From Anaerolineae bacterium (GTDB lineage Bacteria > Chloroflexota > Anaerolineae > J102): a stretch of DNA of 7,320 nucleotides. The stretch lies in the NCBI GenBank assembly GCA_026992375.1, contig JALXAF010000152.1:1-7320 (forward strand), read 5' to 3'. The notes under the pieces were generated by a model, which saw only the letters and a program-made list of their open reading frames with translations, had not been told where the DNA came from and ran no database searches. The stretch's first letter is position 1. Each line of letters begins with the position of its first letter. The translations under genes were made by a program, and so were the position numbers. Below are positions 1 through 5,702 of this stretch, one piece after another.

Positions 1-1048
1 CGCCGATGGTCAGCTTCAAGGCCCGGGGCTTCAGCTCCGAGCGGCTGATGACCACGTTGCGGCCGATGAGGCTGTCGGTGATGCGGGCGTCCACATCGCT
101 GATCTGGCTGTGCTCCAGCATGATGCAGTGCTCGATCTCCGCATCCTCGATGAGGCAATCGTGATAGATGGAGGTGAATGGGCCTACATAGCTGTTGATG
201 ATGCGGGTGTTTTCGCCGATGATGGTGGGGCCCCGCACCACGCTGTTGATGATCTGAGCGCCCGGCTCCACCGTCACCCGCTCATCCACCTCGGAATCCT
301 TGTCCACAAAACCATCGATGCGCGGCGTCAGCTCCTCCAGCACCTTGCTGTTGGCCGCCAGCATGTCGATGGGTTTGCCGGTGTCGATCCACCAGCCGCG
401 ATGGATGTAGGGATGCACGTGGTAGCCCGCATCCACCAGCCACTGAATGGCGTCGGTGATCTCCAGCTCGCCCCGCCAGGATGGCTTGATGCTGCGCACC
501 GCCTCGTGCACATGCGCATCGAACATGTAGATGCCCACCAGGGCCAGATCGCTCTTGGGCTGACGCGGCTTCTCCACCAGTTGCTTGATGCTGCCGTCGG
601 GATTGAGCTCGGCCACGCCGTAGTGCTGGGGCTCGGCCACCCGGGTCAGCACGATCTGGCTGTTGTAGTCGGAGGTCTCGAATTCGCGGATGAGATCGCT
701 GATGCCGCCCTCGATGACGTTATCGCCCAGGAACATGACGAAGCGGTCGTCGCCCAGGTAGTCGCGGGCGATGAGCACCGCGTGGGCCAGGCCCTTGGGC
801 TCGTCCTGCACGATGTAGGTGATCTTGACGCCCCAGCGCCCGCCATCGCCCACCGCGGCCCGCACCTTGCGGCCATTTTCGCCGCTGCCGATGACGATGC
901 CCATGTCGTCGATGCCCGCGTCGTGGATGGCTTCGATGACCCGAAACAGCACGGGCTTGTTGGCCACGGGAATGAGCTGTTTGGCATTGGTGTAGGTGAG
1001 GGGATAGAGGCGGGAGCCCTTGCCGCCGCTGAGAATAAGCGCTTTCAT
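1..1048 (-). CDS. rmlA: Glucose-1-phosphate thymidylyltransferase, long form (3' end cut by window edge)
   Basis: Catalyses dTTP + glucose-1-phosphate to dTDP-glucose in the cytoplasm, the entry step to dTDP-rhamnose and other deoxysugars for surface polysaccharide. The frame runs open for 349 codons to the left edge. The N-terminal nucleotidyltransferase fold shows the signature LSGGKGSRLYPLT (residues 6-18), the metal-site GDN (108-110), VEKP (158-161) and WWIDTGK (219-225). From about residue 255 a left-handed beta-helix of hexapeptide-type repeats follows, which marks the long StrD/RfbA-like class (usually about 355 aa) rather than the roughly 290-aa RmlA. Only a few C-terminal residues should be missing. 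The ATG at 1046-1048 is preceded by GAGG about 8 nt upstream. It lies 174 nt downstream of the CpsD-like gene on the same strand, with a repeat between them, so co-transcription is possible but not shown. Family call is firm; the exact sugar nucleotide is inferred from family membership. Confidence 0.93.
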   Translation of the reverse strand, partial: MKALILSGGKGSRLYPLTYTNAKQLIPVANKPVLFRVIEAIHDAGIDDMGIVIGSGENGRKVRAAVGDGGRWGVKITYIVQDEPKGLAHAVLIARDYLGDDRFVMFLGDNVIEGGISDLIREFETSDYNSQIVLTRVAEPQHYGVAELNPDGSIKQLVEKPRQPKSDLALVGIYMFDAHVHEAVRSIKPSWRGELEITDAIQWLVDAGYHVHPYIHRGWWIDTGKPIDMLAANSKVLEELTPRIDGFVDKDSEVDERVTVEPGAQIINSVVRGPTIIGENTRIINSYVGPFTSIYHDCLIEDAEIEHCIMLEHSQISDVDARITDSLIGRNVVISRSELKPRALKLTIG

Positions 1049-1080
1049 AAAGATGCCTCGCGTGTTCTGTTTTGAAAATA

Positions 1081-1190
1081 GAACGCAGATGACGCAGAAA
1101 AAGCTGATCTACGCAGATAAAAACAGATAAAATCAAAACAATCTGCGAAAATCTGTGTGCATCAGATGTGTCTGCGTTCCATTTTTGTTC
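1081..1190. repeat. Nested-hairpin dispersed repeat R1, copy 1 (intact)
   Basis: This lies in the 174-nt gap between the CpsD-like gene and rmlA. Outer arms GAACGCAGA (1081-1089) and TCTGCGTTC (1171-1179) are perfect inverted repeats. Inner arms CTGAT (1104-1108)/ATCAG (1161-1165) and CGCAGAT (1112-1118)/ATCTGCG (1141-1147) nest inside them, so either strand could fold into a long stem. The same sequence recurs at 5744-5980, where it is interrupted. It is AT-richer than the flanking genes. It resembles the short non-coding hairpin repeats scattered between genes in many environmental genomes. Function is unknown; an mRNA-level stem between two co-oriented genes is conceivable. Confidence 0.8.
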
Positions 1191-1216
1191 GTATCGGCGA
1201 GCTGTTTCTCGTGCCG
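1191..1216. repeat. 26-bp block shared with 5703-5728
   Basis: The 26 bases starting GTATCGGCG immediately follow repeat R1 and match 5703-5728 at 23 of 26 positions by eye. At the second site the block lies before R1 rather than after it. It ends 6 nt short of the stop codon of the CpsD-like gene. This suggests a repeat unit larger than the hairpin itself, perhaps originally arranged in tandem. No function is evident. Confidence 0.6.
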
Positions 1217-1222
1217 TGGCGG

Positions 1223-1876
1223 TTATTCGCCGTAATATCTGTACACGCCCGTGTCCAGGGCAGCGTTGGTCAGCACCGAGCCCACCAGATTGGCGTTGAC
1301 TTTGGCCAGGATGTCTTTGGCCCGCTCTACGAACTCGCGCTTGGTGTGTCCTGCCCGGGCCACCAGCAGCACGCCATCCACCCTGGTGGCCAGCAGCGCC
1401 CCATCGGTGACCGCAATGAGGGGCGGCGCGTCGAACAGCACCACATCGGCCTGCTCCTTCAGTTGCGCGATGATGTCGCCCATGCGGGCCGAAGCCAGCA
1501 GATCCGCGGGGTTCTCGGGCGTGGGCCCGGCCGGGATCACCCGCAGGTTGGGGATTTCGGTGTCGAAAATGGGCAGATCCGCGGTCTCGCCCGTCAGCGC
1601 CGAGGCCAACCCCCGGCTGTTGTCCAGCCCGAAGACTTCATGCAGCCTGGGCCGACGCAGATCCGCGTCGATGAGGATGACGCGTTTGCCGCCCTGGGCG
1701 CTGATGACGCCCAGATTCGCCAGCACCGTGGTCTTGTCATCCTCCGGCTCGGCGCTGGTGATGAGCAGCGTGTGCAAGGGGTTTTCCAGGCTGTAGAAAT
1801 CGAGATTGGTGCGCAAGCTGCGGTACGCCTCGGCTCGGGGCGAGTGCGCATCGGTGATGGTAATCAGATCGATCAT
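1223..1876 (-). CDS. CpsD/CapB-family tyrosine-protein kinase-like ATPase with a degenerate P-loop
   Basis: 217 aa, the size of stand-alone BY-kinase catalytic domains that pair with a separate Wzz/CapA membrane activator and regulate exopolysaccharide chain length and export. The N-terminus carries the family motif AEAYRSLRTN (15-24). Walker A' ILIDADLRRP (67-76) and Walker B VVLFDAPP (145-152) are intact, and the C-terminus ends in a small tyrosine cluster (Y212, Y214, Y215), the usual autophosphorylation site. The P-loop is unusual: SAEPEDDKTT (41-50) keeps K48 and T49, but both glycines of the usual PGEGKST are replaced by E/D. Start ATG at 1874-1876 has GGGAG about 11 nt upstream. The upstream Wzz gene stops only 24 nt away, so the two are almost certainly one operon. 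Family membership is firm; whether it still hydrolyses ATP or phosphorylates tyrosine is open. The symbol is left blank because several names are in use (cpsD, capB, wzc C-terminal part). Confidence 0.9.
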   Translation of the reverse strand: MIDLITITDAHSPRAEAYRSLRTNLDFYSLENPLHTLLITSAEPEDDKTTVLANLGVISAQGGKRVILIDADLRRPRLHEVFGLDNSRGLASALTGETADLPIFDTEIPNLRVIPAGPTPENPADLLASARMGDIIAQLKEQADVVLFDAPPLIAVTDGALLATRVDGVLLVARAGHTKREFVERAKDILAKVNANLVGSVLTNAALDTGVYRYYGE

Positions 1877-1900
1877 AGGTGTTTGGCTCCCGGTTGGTCG

Positions 1901-2587
1901 TCAGGATGATGCTCGGGCCTTGCGCCTGGCGCTCTTTTCGCCGGGGATGGCCCCCAGCACGCGCACGCCAACGGCCCGTTCCATGTCGTCGGAAGTGCGG
2001 ATGTAGGCGGATTCGGCCCACTCCAACGCAAAGACGATGATGGCTCCGATGAGTGCGCCCAGGATGAAGCCCGCCACTGCATTGAGTTTTGGGTTGGGCC
2101 GCCACAGAGGCGCGTCCCGGGCGTCATCCACGATCCATGTGTCGATGCGGTCCCGCTGATCCTGCTCCTGATTCCAGGCCTCTTGCTCGTCCACGAAAGT
2201 CTGGGCCATGGTCTGCACGATGGTGACTGCGGTCTGCGGGTCGGGGTCTTTGGCCACGATCTCCATGACGAAGCGGTCGGGCTCGGGATTGACCTCGACC
2301 TCGGACAGCAGTTCGTAGGTGTTCATGTCCAACTGGGCCCGGTCGATGACCTTTTGGGCCATGCGATGGGTGAGCAGGTTGGTCTGGAAGTTTCTGAGCA
2401 GATCTTTGGTGGAACCGGTGAGGCCGAAATCGGGCCGGGCCGGGCGCACGCTGACCAGAATCCGGGCCCGGTAGATGGGCTCTTGGAAATGGCTGAATCC
2501 AAAGGCCGCAACGCCGGTGATGAGCGCTGCCACCAGAATGATCCAGCCGCGCTTTCTGAGTATTTTCCAGTAGACTTTGAGTTCCAT
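1901..2587 (-). CDS. Wzz/CapA-family polysaccharide chain-length determinant membrane protein
   Basis: 228-aa inner-membrane protein with the layout of polysaccharide co-polymerases. It has a short cytoplasmic N-terminus (MELKVYWKILRKRGW), TM1 at about 15-32 and an extracytoplasmic domain of about 135 residues. A proline-containing stretch PLWRPNPKLN (160-169) precedes TM2 (about 169-189). The cytoplasmic tail contains RTSDDMERAVGVRVLGAIP (197-215), the usual contact region for the cognate CpsD kinase. The kinase gene follows after 24 nt, so this is the probable activator of that ATPase. The ATG at 2585-2587 lacks a clear Shine-Dalgarno sequence; the sequence just upstream is pyrimidine-rich. 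A promoter-like TACAAT lies about 35 nt before the start. The polymer whose length it controls cannot be read from the sequence. Confidence 0.9.
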   Translation of the reverse strand: MELKVYWKILRKRGWIILVAALITGVAAFGFSHFQEPIYRARILVSVRPARPDFGLTGSTKDLLRNFQTNLLTHRMAQKVIDRAQLDMNTYELLSEVEVNPEPDRFVMEIVAKDPDPQTAVTIVQTMAQTFVDEQEAWNQEQDQRDRIDTWIVDDARDAPLWRPNPKLNAVAGFILGALIGAIIVFALEWAESAYIRTSDDMERAVGVRVLGAIPGEKSARRKARASS

Positions 2588-2621
2588 AAGCGTTAGAGGG
2601 GCTGATGGGTTAGATCGATCT

Positions 2622-2634
2622 ATTGTAACACAAT
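2622..2634 (-). promoter_or_regulatory. Possible -10 element within a small dyad, upstream of the wzz-cpsD pair
   Basis: On the minus strand TACAAT (2622-2627) would sit 35 nt before the Wzz start, giving a leader of roughly 28 nt. No good -35 is visible at 16-18 bp. The same bases form a perfect dyad ATTGT-AAC-ACAAT (2622-2634), which might be an operator. Weak evidence based on one short motif. Confidence 0.3.
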
Positions 2635-2752
2635 CGCGAGCAAGGAACGGACTGGAGGCGTCCTCACCGGGGGCTCGTCAGTGGATATCGATGGTGCGCT
2701 CACGTAAAGACGCCAGAAACGCCGGGTTTTTTCCTCCACGTAACAATGGCTG

Positions 2753-2888
2753 TACTGAAAAAACCTTCAATATGGAGGCACAGAGTGCGCGGAGGAAGAA
2801 AAGGGTGAGATTTGGAGAGGAATTTCTCTGTGAACTGCCACTATTTCCTCCGTGTCTCCGTGGTGAAATGACCTTTTTGCAGTGGAGC
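2753..2888 (+). repeat. Dispersed repeat R2, copy A (inverted relative to copy B at 5260-5392)
   Basis: Reverse-complementing this 136-bp stretch gives a sequence that aligns end to end with 5260-5392, at roughly 85% identity by eye with short indels. Both boundaries are sharp: matching starts at GCTCCACTGC and ends at GGTTTTTTCAGTA in the copy B orientation. The text is typical of a non-coding repeat of the 'cacggagacacggag' type, with internal near-palindromic segments such as CTCCGTG/CACGGAG. The two copies bracket the PKD, second Wzz and tRNA-Lys genes in opposite orientation. Confidence 0.85.
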
Positions 2889-2952
2889 CAACAATGGGTT
2901 TTCGGCAGCATCTGTGTGCTGCTGCTCATGCCGACTGCTTCCTGGGCGGGTT

Positions 2953-3966
2953 TTATCGGGCGATAATGGGGAGATGAATCGAAAAGGGTGTTCGCACCTG
3001 CACGGTGCGCGTGGTCTCATCGGTCAAACCGCCCGAATCTTTGATTTCCATCCGTACGGTGATCTCACCCCAGACGTCGGAAAAAGTTATCGTCCAGGTC
3101 TGACTGGCGTTGAGCCAGGCGGTGTCGTAAACGCCGTCGTCGGTCCAATCGAAGCGCACCGAAAGGTAGGGGAGCGCATCCTCGTTGTCATGGCTGGTGG
3201 TCGGGTCCACCGTAAAGGTCGTGGTGATGGTTCCCGACGCGGGCGTGATGGTGAAATCAGCCGTGGGCGGGGTGTTGTTGGCGTCCACGACCTGGACGGT
3301 GCACTTCGCATCGTCCGATAATGTTCCTTTGTCCATGATTCTCACCCACACGTCATACTCCCCGGGATAGTTGAACTGAAGCGTTTGTGGTTGATCGATG
3401 GGAAGCCAGGGGGTGTCCCAGCCGCCGGCATGACGGTTCCACCGGGCCCGCAGGTCGCTCTGTGGGTCCTGGGCGTCGGTGCTGGCTGCGGCGCCGAAGG
3501 TGAAGACGGTATTCATGGAGCCTGTGGTGGGCGTGACCGCGCATCGGGCGGTGGGCGGCGTATTGCTTCCCGGATCGCCAACATGCACTACGTGAGAAAC
3601 CGTGTCCGTGAGCCCGTCGGTGTCTTTGGCTTTCATGATGACAGTGTAATCGCCAACCGAGGCGTAGCTGTGTTCGGGTGCCGGGTTGGTGGGGTTGAGC
3701 CAACCTGTGTCGTAGACGCCATCCCCTTCCCAGTCGAAGCGCACTTGCAGCCAGGCCAATGAGTCCTCGTTATCATGGGTTGCGCTTGGATCGAAGACGA
3801 ATTGCGTGCCTGTGACGCCGCTGGCCGGATCGACCGAGAAGGCGGCAACAGGTGGCGTGTTGTCCTCTGGCGCATGAACGGCGTCGGGGCTTGCATACAC
3901 GAACGCAGCCAGAGCGCCGATCAGAAACGTTGCAATGAACAGCATGAAGGGAATTCGTTTTTTCAT
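2953..3966 (-). CDS. Secreted protein with three PKD-type domains
   Basis: 337 aa from the chosen ATG at 3964-3966. That start has an excellent AGGAG 9 nt upstream and opens directly on a signal peptide (MKKRIPFMLFIATFLIGALAAFVYA, likely cleaved near residues 26-32). A longer in-frame start at 4002 is rejected because it overlaps the probable promoter and adds a hydrophilic stretch before the signal peptide. Three immunoglobulin-like PKD repeats of about 93 residues each follow (about 36-129, 135-227, 231-324). Each begins NTPP and ends in a VxV strand. Domains 1 and 3 share HDNED and VRFDW..DGVYDT.WLN. Domain 2 is diverged and carries the protein's only two cysteines, C142 and C222, which could form a disulfide. 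The C-terminus is IHLPIIAR. No catalytic domain is visible, so a role in adhesion, polymer binding or surface structure is inferred. It sits between two chain-length genes on the same strand, which suggests a link to the exported polymer. Confidence 0.85.
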   Translation of the reverse strand: MKKRIPFMLFIATFLIGALAAFVYASPDAVHAPEDNTPPVAAFSVDPASGVTGTQFVFDPSATHDNEDSLAWLQVRFDWEGDGVYDTGWLNPTNPAPEHSYASVGDYTVIMKAKDTDGLTDTVSHVVHVGDPGSNTPPTARCAVTPTTGSMNTVFTFGAAASTDAQDPQSDLRARWNRHAGGWDTPWLPIDQPQTLQFNYPGEYDVWVRIMDKGTLSDDAKCTVQVVDANNTPPTADFTITPASGTITTTFTVDPTTSHDNEDALPYLSVRFDWTDDGVYDTAWLNASQTWTITFSDVWGEITVRMEIKDSGGLTDETTRTVQVRTPFSIHLPIIAR

Positions 3967-4002
3967 GTCGCCTTTCTCCTTTTGGTGTGTGTGTCGATGC
4001 AT

Positions 4003-4008
4003 ATTTTA
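4003..4008 (-). promoter_or_regulatory. Extended -10 promoter candidate for the PKD gene
   Basis: On the minus strand TGGTAAAAT gives an extended -10 (TGn + TAAAAT at 4003-4008). It lies 36 nt upstream of the chosen start codon, with transcription predicted from about 3996. No strong -35 is seen at the right spacing. If real, the longer ATG at 4000-4002 would lie upstream of the transcript start, which supports the shorter reading of the gene. Confidence 0.4.
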
Positions 4009-4077
4009 CCACACCTCATCTTTCGATGCGCTCAAAGTGTCAGGAGAAGGCTTGCGCCTAGAGATGGTCTGTGATTG

Positions 4078-4761
4078 TTATCTGGGTATTTCCGCCAGCA
4101 CTGGCACGCCCATCGTTTCCAGGTCTTTACGCGTTTGCACCCGAGGCGTAAGATATTCCATAAAAAAGGCCAGGCCCATCCCCGCCAGCAGGGCCAGTGT
4201 CAATCGTAATGGCAGATCCAGTCTCTGTTTGAGGCTGGGGCCGATGGGAGTGACGTCCCCCTTATTGATGAGATAGACCTCCCCCTGGTCTTCAAGCAGG
4301 CGGGGCATAAATTCGTCCGCATCTTCGGTCATGGTGACGGCTACTGCGTCGGCGATCTTCTGCAGGCGTTCCGGGTCGGCATCGTAGATGGCGACGTTGA
4401 GGATGCGATGACGTTTGCCTGTTTGGGTGGAACCCTGAATCTGGCCCGGAGCCACCTGGCTGCCTTCGTTCGCCAGATGCCGGCTCACCGCAGCGGCGAA
4501 CTCGGAGCCTTTGACAATCTCGCTGAAGTCGTCGATGAGGTATTCCGAAGAGAGCGCTGTGTAGTAGCCGTCGTAGGTGAATTCATCGGGCAACTGCTGG
4601 GGGCGCACGCCCACGCTGAATGACATGCCCATGACATAAGTCGGCGGACGCGGCTGCCAGGGCTTGAGCGTGATCAGCGAAAAGACCAGGGTCAGCGCTG
4701 TCAAGCCGATGGGAATCCACCACCAGCGTTTGAGGATGCGGAGATAGGTTCGGATTTCCAT
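4078..4761 (-). CDS. Second Wzz-family chain-length determinant-like membrane protein
   Basis: 227 aa with two membrane segments (about 13-31 and 184-202) around an extracytoplasmic domain. The N-terminus MEIRTYLRILKRWWWIPIG is typical of Wzz proteins. The cytoplasmic tail MEYLTPRVQTRKDLETMGVP (201-220) ends in VLAEIPR, the same element as the R(T)xxDxExxxGxxVLGxIP tail of the other Wzz protein in this window. The periplasmic domains of the two are only distantly similar, so they are probably ancient paralogues rather than a recent duplication. ATG at 4759-4761; no clear Shine-Dalgarno is visible upstream. No kinase gene is directly attached: the next gene downstream is the PKD protein, after 111 nt. 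It may use the CpsD-like ATPase encoded further down or act without one. Confidence 0.85.
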   Translation of the reverse strand: MEIRTYLRILKRWWWIPIGLTALTLVFSLITLKPWQPRPPTYVMGMSFSVGVRPQQLPDEFTYDGYYTALSSEYLIDDFSEIVKGSEFAAAVSRHLANEGSQVAPGQIQGSTQTGKRHRILNVAIYDADPERLQKIADAVAVTMTEDADEFMPRLLEDQGEVYLINKGDVTPIGPSLKQRLDLPLRLTLALLAGMGLAFFMEYLTPRVQTRKDLETMGVPVLAEIPR

Positions 4762-4812
4762 GGTGGGAGGGGACGTGAAATTTGGTGATGAAGTGCGGCT
4801 GTTTGGGCATAG

Positions 4813-4843
4813 TTTGCCGCAAATTGAGGGTTGGCGTCAAATT
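4813..4843. promoter_or_regulatory. Paired 13-bp direct repeat upstream of the second Wzz gene
   Basis: TTTGCCGCAAATT (4813-4825) and TTGGCGTCAAATT (4831-4843) match at 10 of 13 positions and are offset by 18 bp. They lie 52-82 nt upstream of the Wzz start. On the minus strand a TTGACG -35-like box falls inside the second copy, but no good -10 follows at 16-18 bp. This could be a regulator binding site; evidence is weak. Confidence 0.2.
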
Positions 4844-4908
4844 CCCGCCCGAACGCCGCCCGCTGTCCGAAACGATCGTTGCTCTCTCCTTGACTGATGG
4901 CCCGAATG

Positions 4909-4940
4909 AAAAAGCCCCCGGAGTTGCCTCCAGGGGCTTT
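4909..4940 (-). terminator. Intrinsic terminator after tRNA-Lys
   Basis: Read on the minus strand: AAAGCCCCTGGAG, loop GCAA, then CTCCGGGGGCTTT, followed by further Ts (T-run at 4909-4913). The stem pairs 13 bp with a single G-U wobble and closes with a GNRA-type GCAA tetraloop. It starts 4 nt after the tRNA 3' end and therefore isolates the tRNA from the polysaccharide genes downstream. The A-run at the opposite end (from 4938) is too short to suggest strong bidirectional use. Confidence 0.9.
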
Positions 4941-4943
4941 GAA

Positions 4944-5016
4944 TGAGCCGGGAGGGGATCGAACCCCCGACCCGCGGATTAAAAGTCCGCTGCTCTACCA
5001 ACTGAGCTACCGGCCC
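4944..5016 (-). tRNA. tRNA-Lys (anticodon UUU)
   Basis: A full 73-nt cloverleaf on the minus strand. The acceptor stem pairs GGGCCGG with CCGGCTC (one G-U). The D arm carries AGCTCAGTTGGTAGAGC. The anticodon stem GCGGA/TCCGC closes the loop CTTTTAA, so the anticodon is TTT. The T arm has the GGTTCGATCC core. The discriminator base is A at 4944, and no CCA is encoded (next bases TTC), so the tail must be added by CCA-adding enzyme. It has its own promoter and terminator, hence it is a single-gene transcription unit. Confidence 0.97.
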
Positions 5017-5029
5017 AATTCCGTTTTGT

Positions 5030-5058
5030 AGTTTAGCACAAAAGCGAGCCTAAATCAA
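5030..5058 (-). promoter_or_regulatory. Sigma-70-type promoter of tRNA-Lys
   Basis: On the minus strand a -35 box TTGATT (5053-5058) is followed by exactly 17 bp and a -10 box TAAACT (5030-5035) preceded by TGC, making an extended -10. The tRNA 5' end lies 14 nt downstream, consistent with a short 5' leader removed by RNase P. Confidence 0.75.
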
Positions 5059-5149
5059 GGATTGCGTTCGTATCAGAACCTGTTATGCACTTTGTCCTCG
5101 CTAAATCGATAATTCACACTATCTGCCCACGTGATTCGCCACTGATAAC

Positions 5150-5246
5150 GCGAATGCGACAGATTTCCGCGGATTTTTTGGATTGAAAAAGGATTTTTCT
5201 GCGAAAATCCGCGATGATCCGAGTTCTCAGCGTCATCCGCGGCGAA
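5150..5246. repeat. Hairpin-forming repeat-like element R3
   Basis: A perfect 10-bp inverted repeat, CGCGGATTTT (5168-5177) and AAAATCCGCG (5204-5213), encloses 26 nt. Weaker outer symmetry is present (GCGAATGCGA near 5151; CGTCATCCGCGG at 5231-5242). The word content (atccgcg, gatgatccg, cgtcatccgcgg) resembles the repeat style of R1 (gaacgcagatgacgcag), so the two may be distant members of one class. Only one copy lies in the window, so its status as a repeat is inferred. Confidence 0.55.
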
Positions 5247-5259
5247 TTGAAAGATGCTT

Positions 5260-5392
5260 GCTCCACTGCAAAAGGTCATTTCATCACGGAAGATGCGGAG
5301 GAAATAGTGGCGGTTAACAGAGAAACCCCTCTCCAAACCTCACTTTTTCCCTCCGTGCACTTTGTGCTTCCGCGTTGAAGGTTTTTTCAGTA
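5260..5392 (-). repeat. Dispersed repeat R2, copy B
   Basis: 133 bp matching the reverse complement of 2753-2888, from GCTCCACTGCAAAA to GGTTTTTTCAGTA, at roughly 85% identity with several 1-2 nt gaps. Sharp ends in both copies define the unit. It follows R3 after 13 nt. The flanks of the two copies differ, so this is a mobile or amplified short sequence rather than part of a larger duplication. Confidence 0.85.
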
Positions 5393-5618
5393 TAATTGGC
5401 TTTTGCTTTGCATTAGTTCTCCAATATCCTTCCAGTCGGCGGATGCCACGCATGGCAAATTGACCTGCCGACCAAACTGTTATAGACTTTGTTAACTACG
5501 GTTGATCGACAACACTGTCCGGATGACGCACGGTGTTTTTGAATAGCTGCGTCGAAAGTAGAAGGCTCGCTGGTTGCTGAAGGTTCGCAAAGTTCGCGTT
5601 GGGCGAGTCTGCAACGGG

Positions 5619-5661
5619 CGTCAAACGTCAGGACATGACGCATGGCGTTTGATGTTTGACG
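5619..5661. repeat. 12-bp inverted repeat
   Basis: Arms CGTCAAACGTCA (5619-5630) and TGATGTTTGACG (5650-5661) pair at 11 of 12 positions with the remaining pair a possible wobble, around a 19-nt loop. There is no T-run, so a terminator is unlikely. It could be a protein-binding dyad, an RNA hairpin or an end of a decayed element. Confidence 0.5.
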
Positions 5662-5702
5662 AAGTCGGCTTCCAGCGTCCTTGTAGCGAAGCATTTTCAT
5701 CG

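Larger units (their letters stand above)
2588..2952. other. 365-nt gap without a gene; mostly a dispersed repeat
   Basis: The left part (2588-2752) contains the candidate promoter region of the wzz-cpsD pair. The centre (2753-2888) is repeat R2. The right part (2889-2952) follows the stop codon of the PKD gene. Open frames on both strands cross the repeat, but they show no family motif or start-site signal and exist only because the repeat happens to lack stops. No convincing intrinsic terminator was found after the PKD gene; the best local hairpin (CAGCA-6 nt-TGCTG) is short and lacks a T-run. Confidence 0.7.

Noticed and set aside
110..1075. A 321-codon open frame on the plus strand
   Set aside because: It is antisense to rmlA, whose minus-strand reading shows a complete set of nucleotidyltransferase motifs; the plus-strand protein is low-complexity (V, G, H, D, A rich) with no family motif.
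1157..1909. A 250-codon plus-strand open frame
   Set aside because: It is antisense to the CpsD-like gene, which has intact Walker A' and Walker B motifs; the frame is open only because of high GC content.
2577..2966. A 129-codon plus-strand open frame ending in a hydrophobic segment
   Set aside because: It runs through dispersed repeat R2 and starts antisense to the Wzz start; no Shine-Dalgarno or family motif, and the repeat explains the openness.
3967..4002. The longer start for the PKD gene (MHRHTHQKEKGD extension)
   Set aside because: It would begin next to a probable -10 box and put a hydrophilic leader before a clean signal peptide; the internal ATG at 3964-3966 has a strong AGGAG at good spacing.
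5435..5472. GTCGGC...GCCGAC with an inner TGCC/GGCA, as a possible structured RNA
   Set aside because: The arms are only 6 and 4 bp with long loops; symmetry of this size is expected by chance in a stretch of this length.
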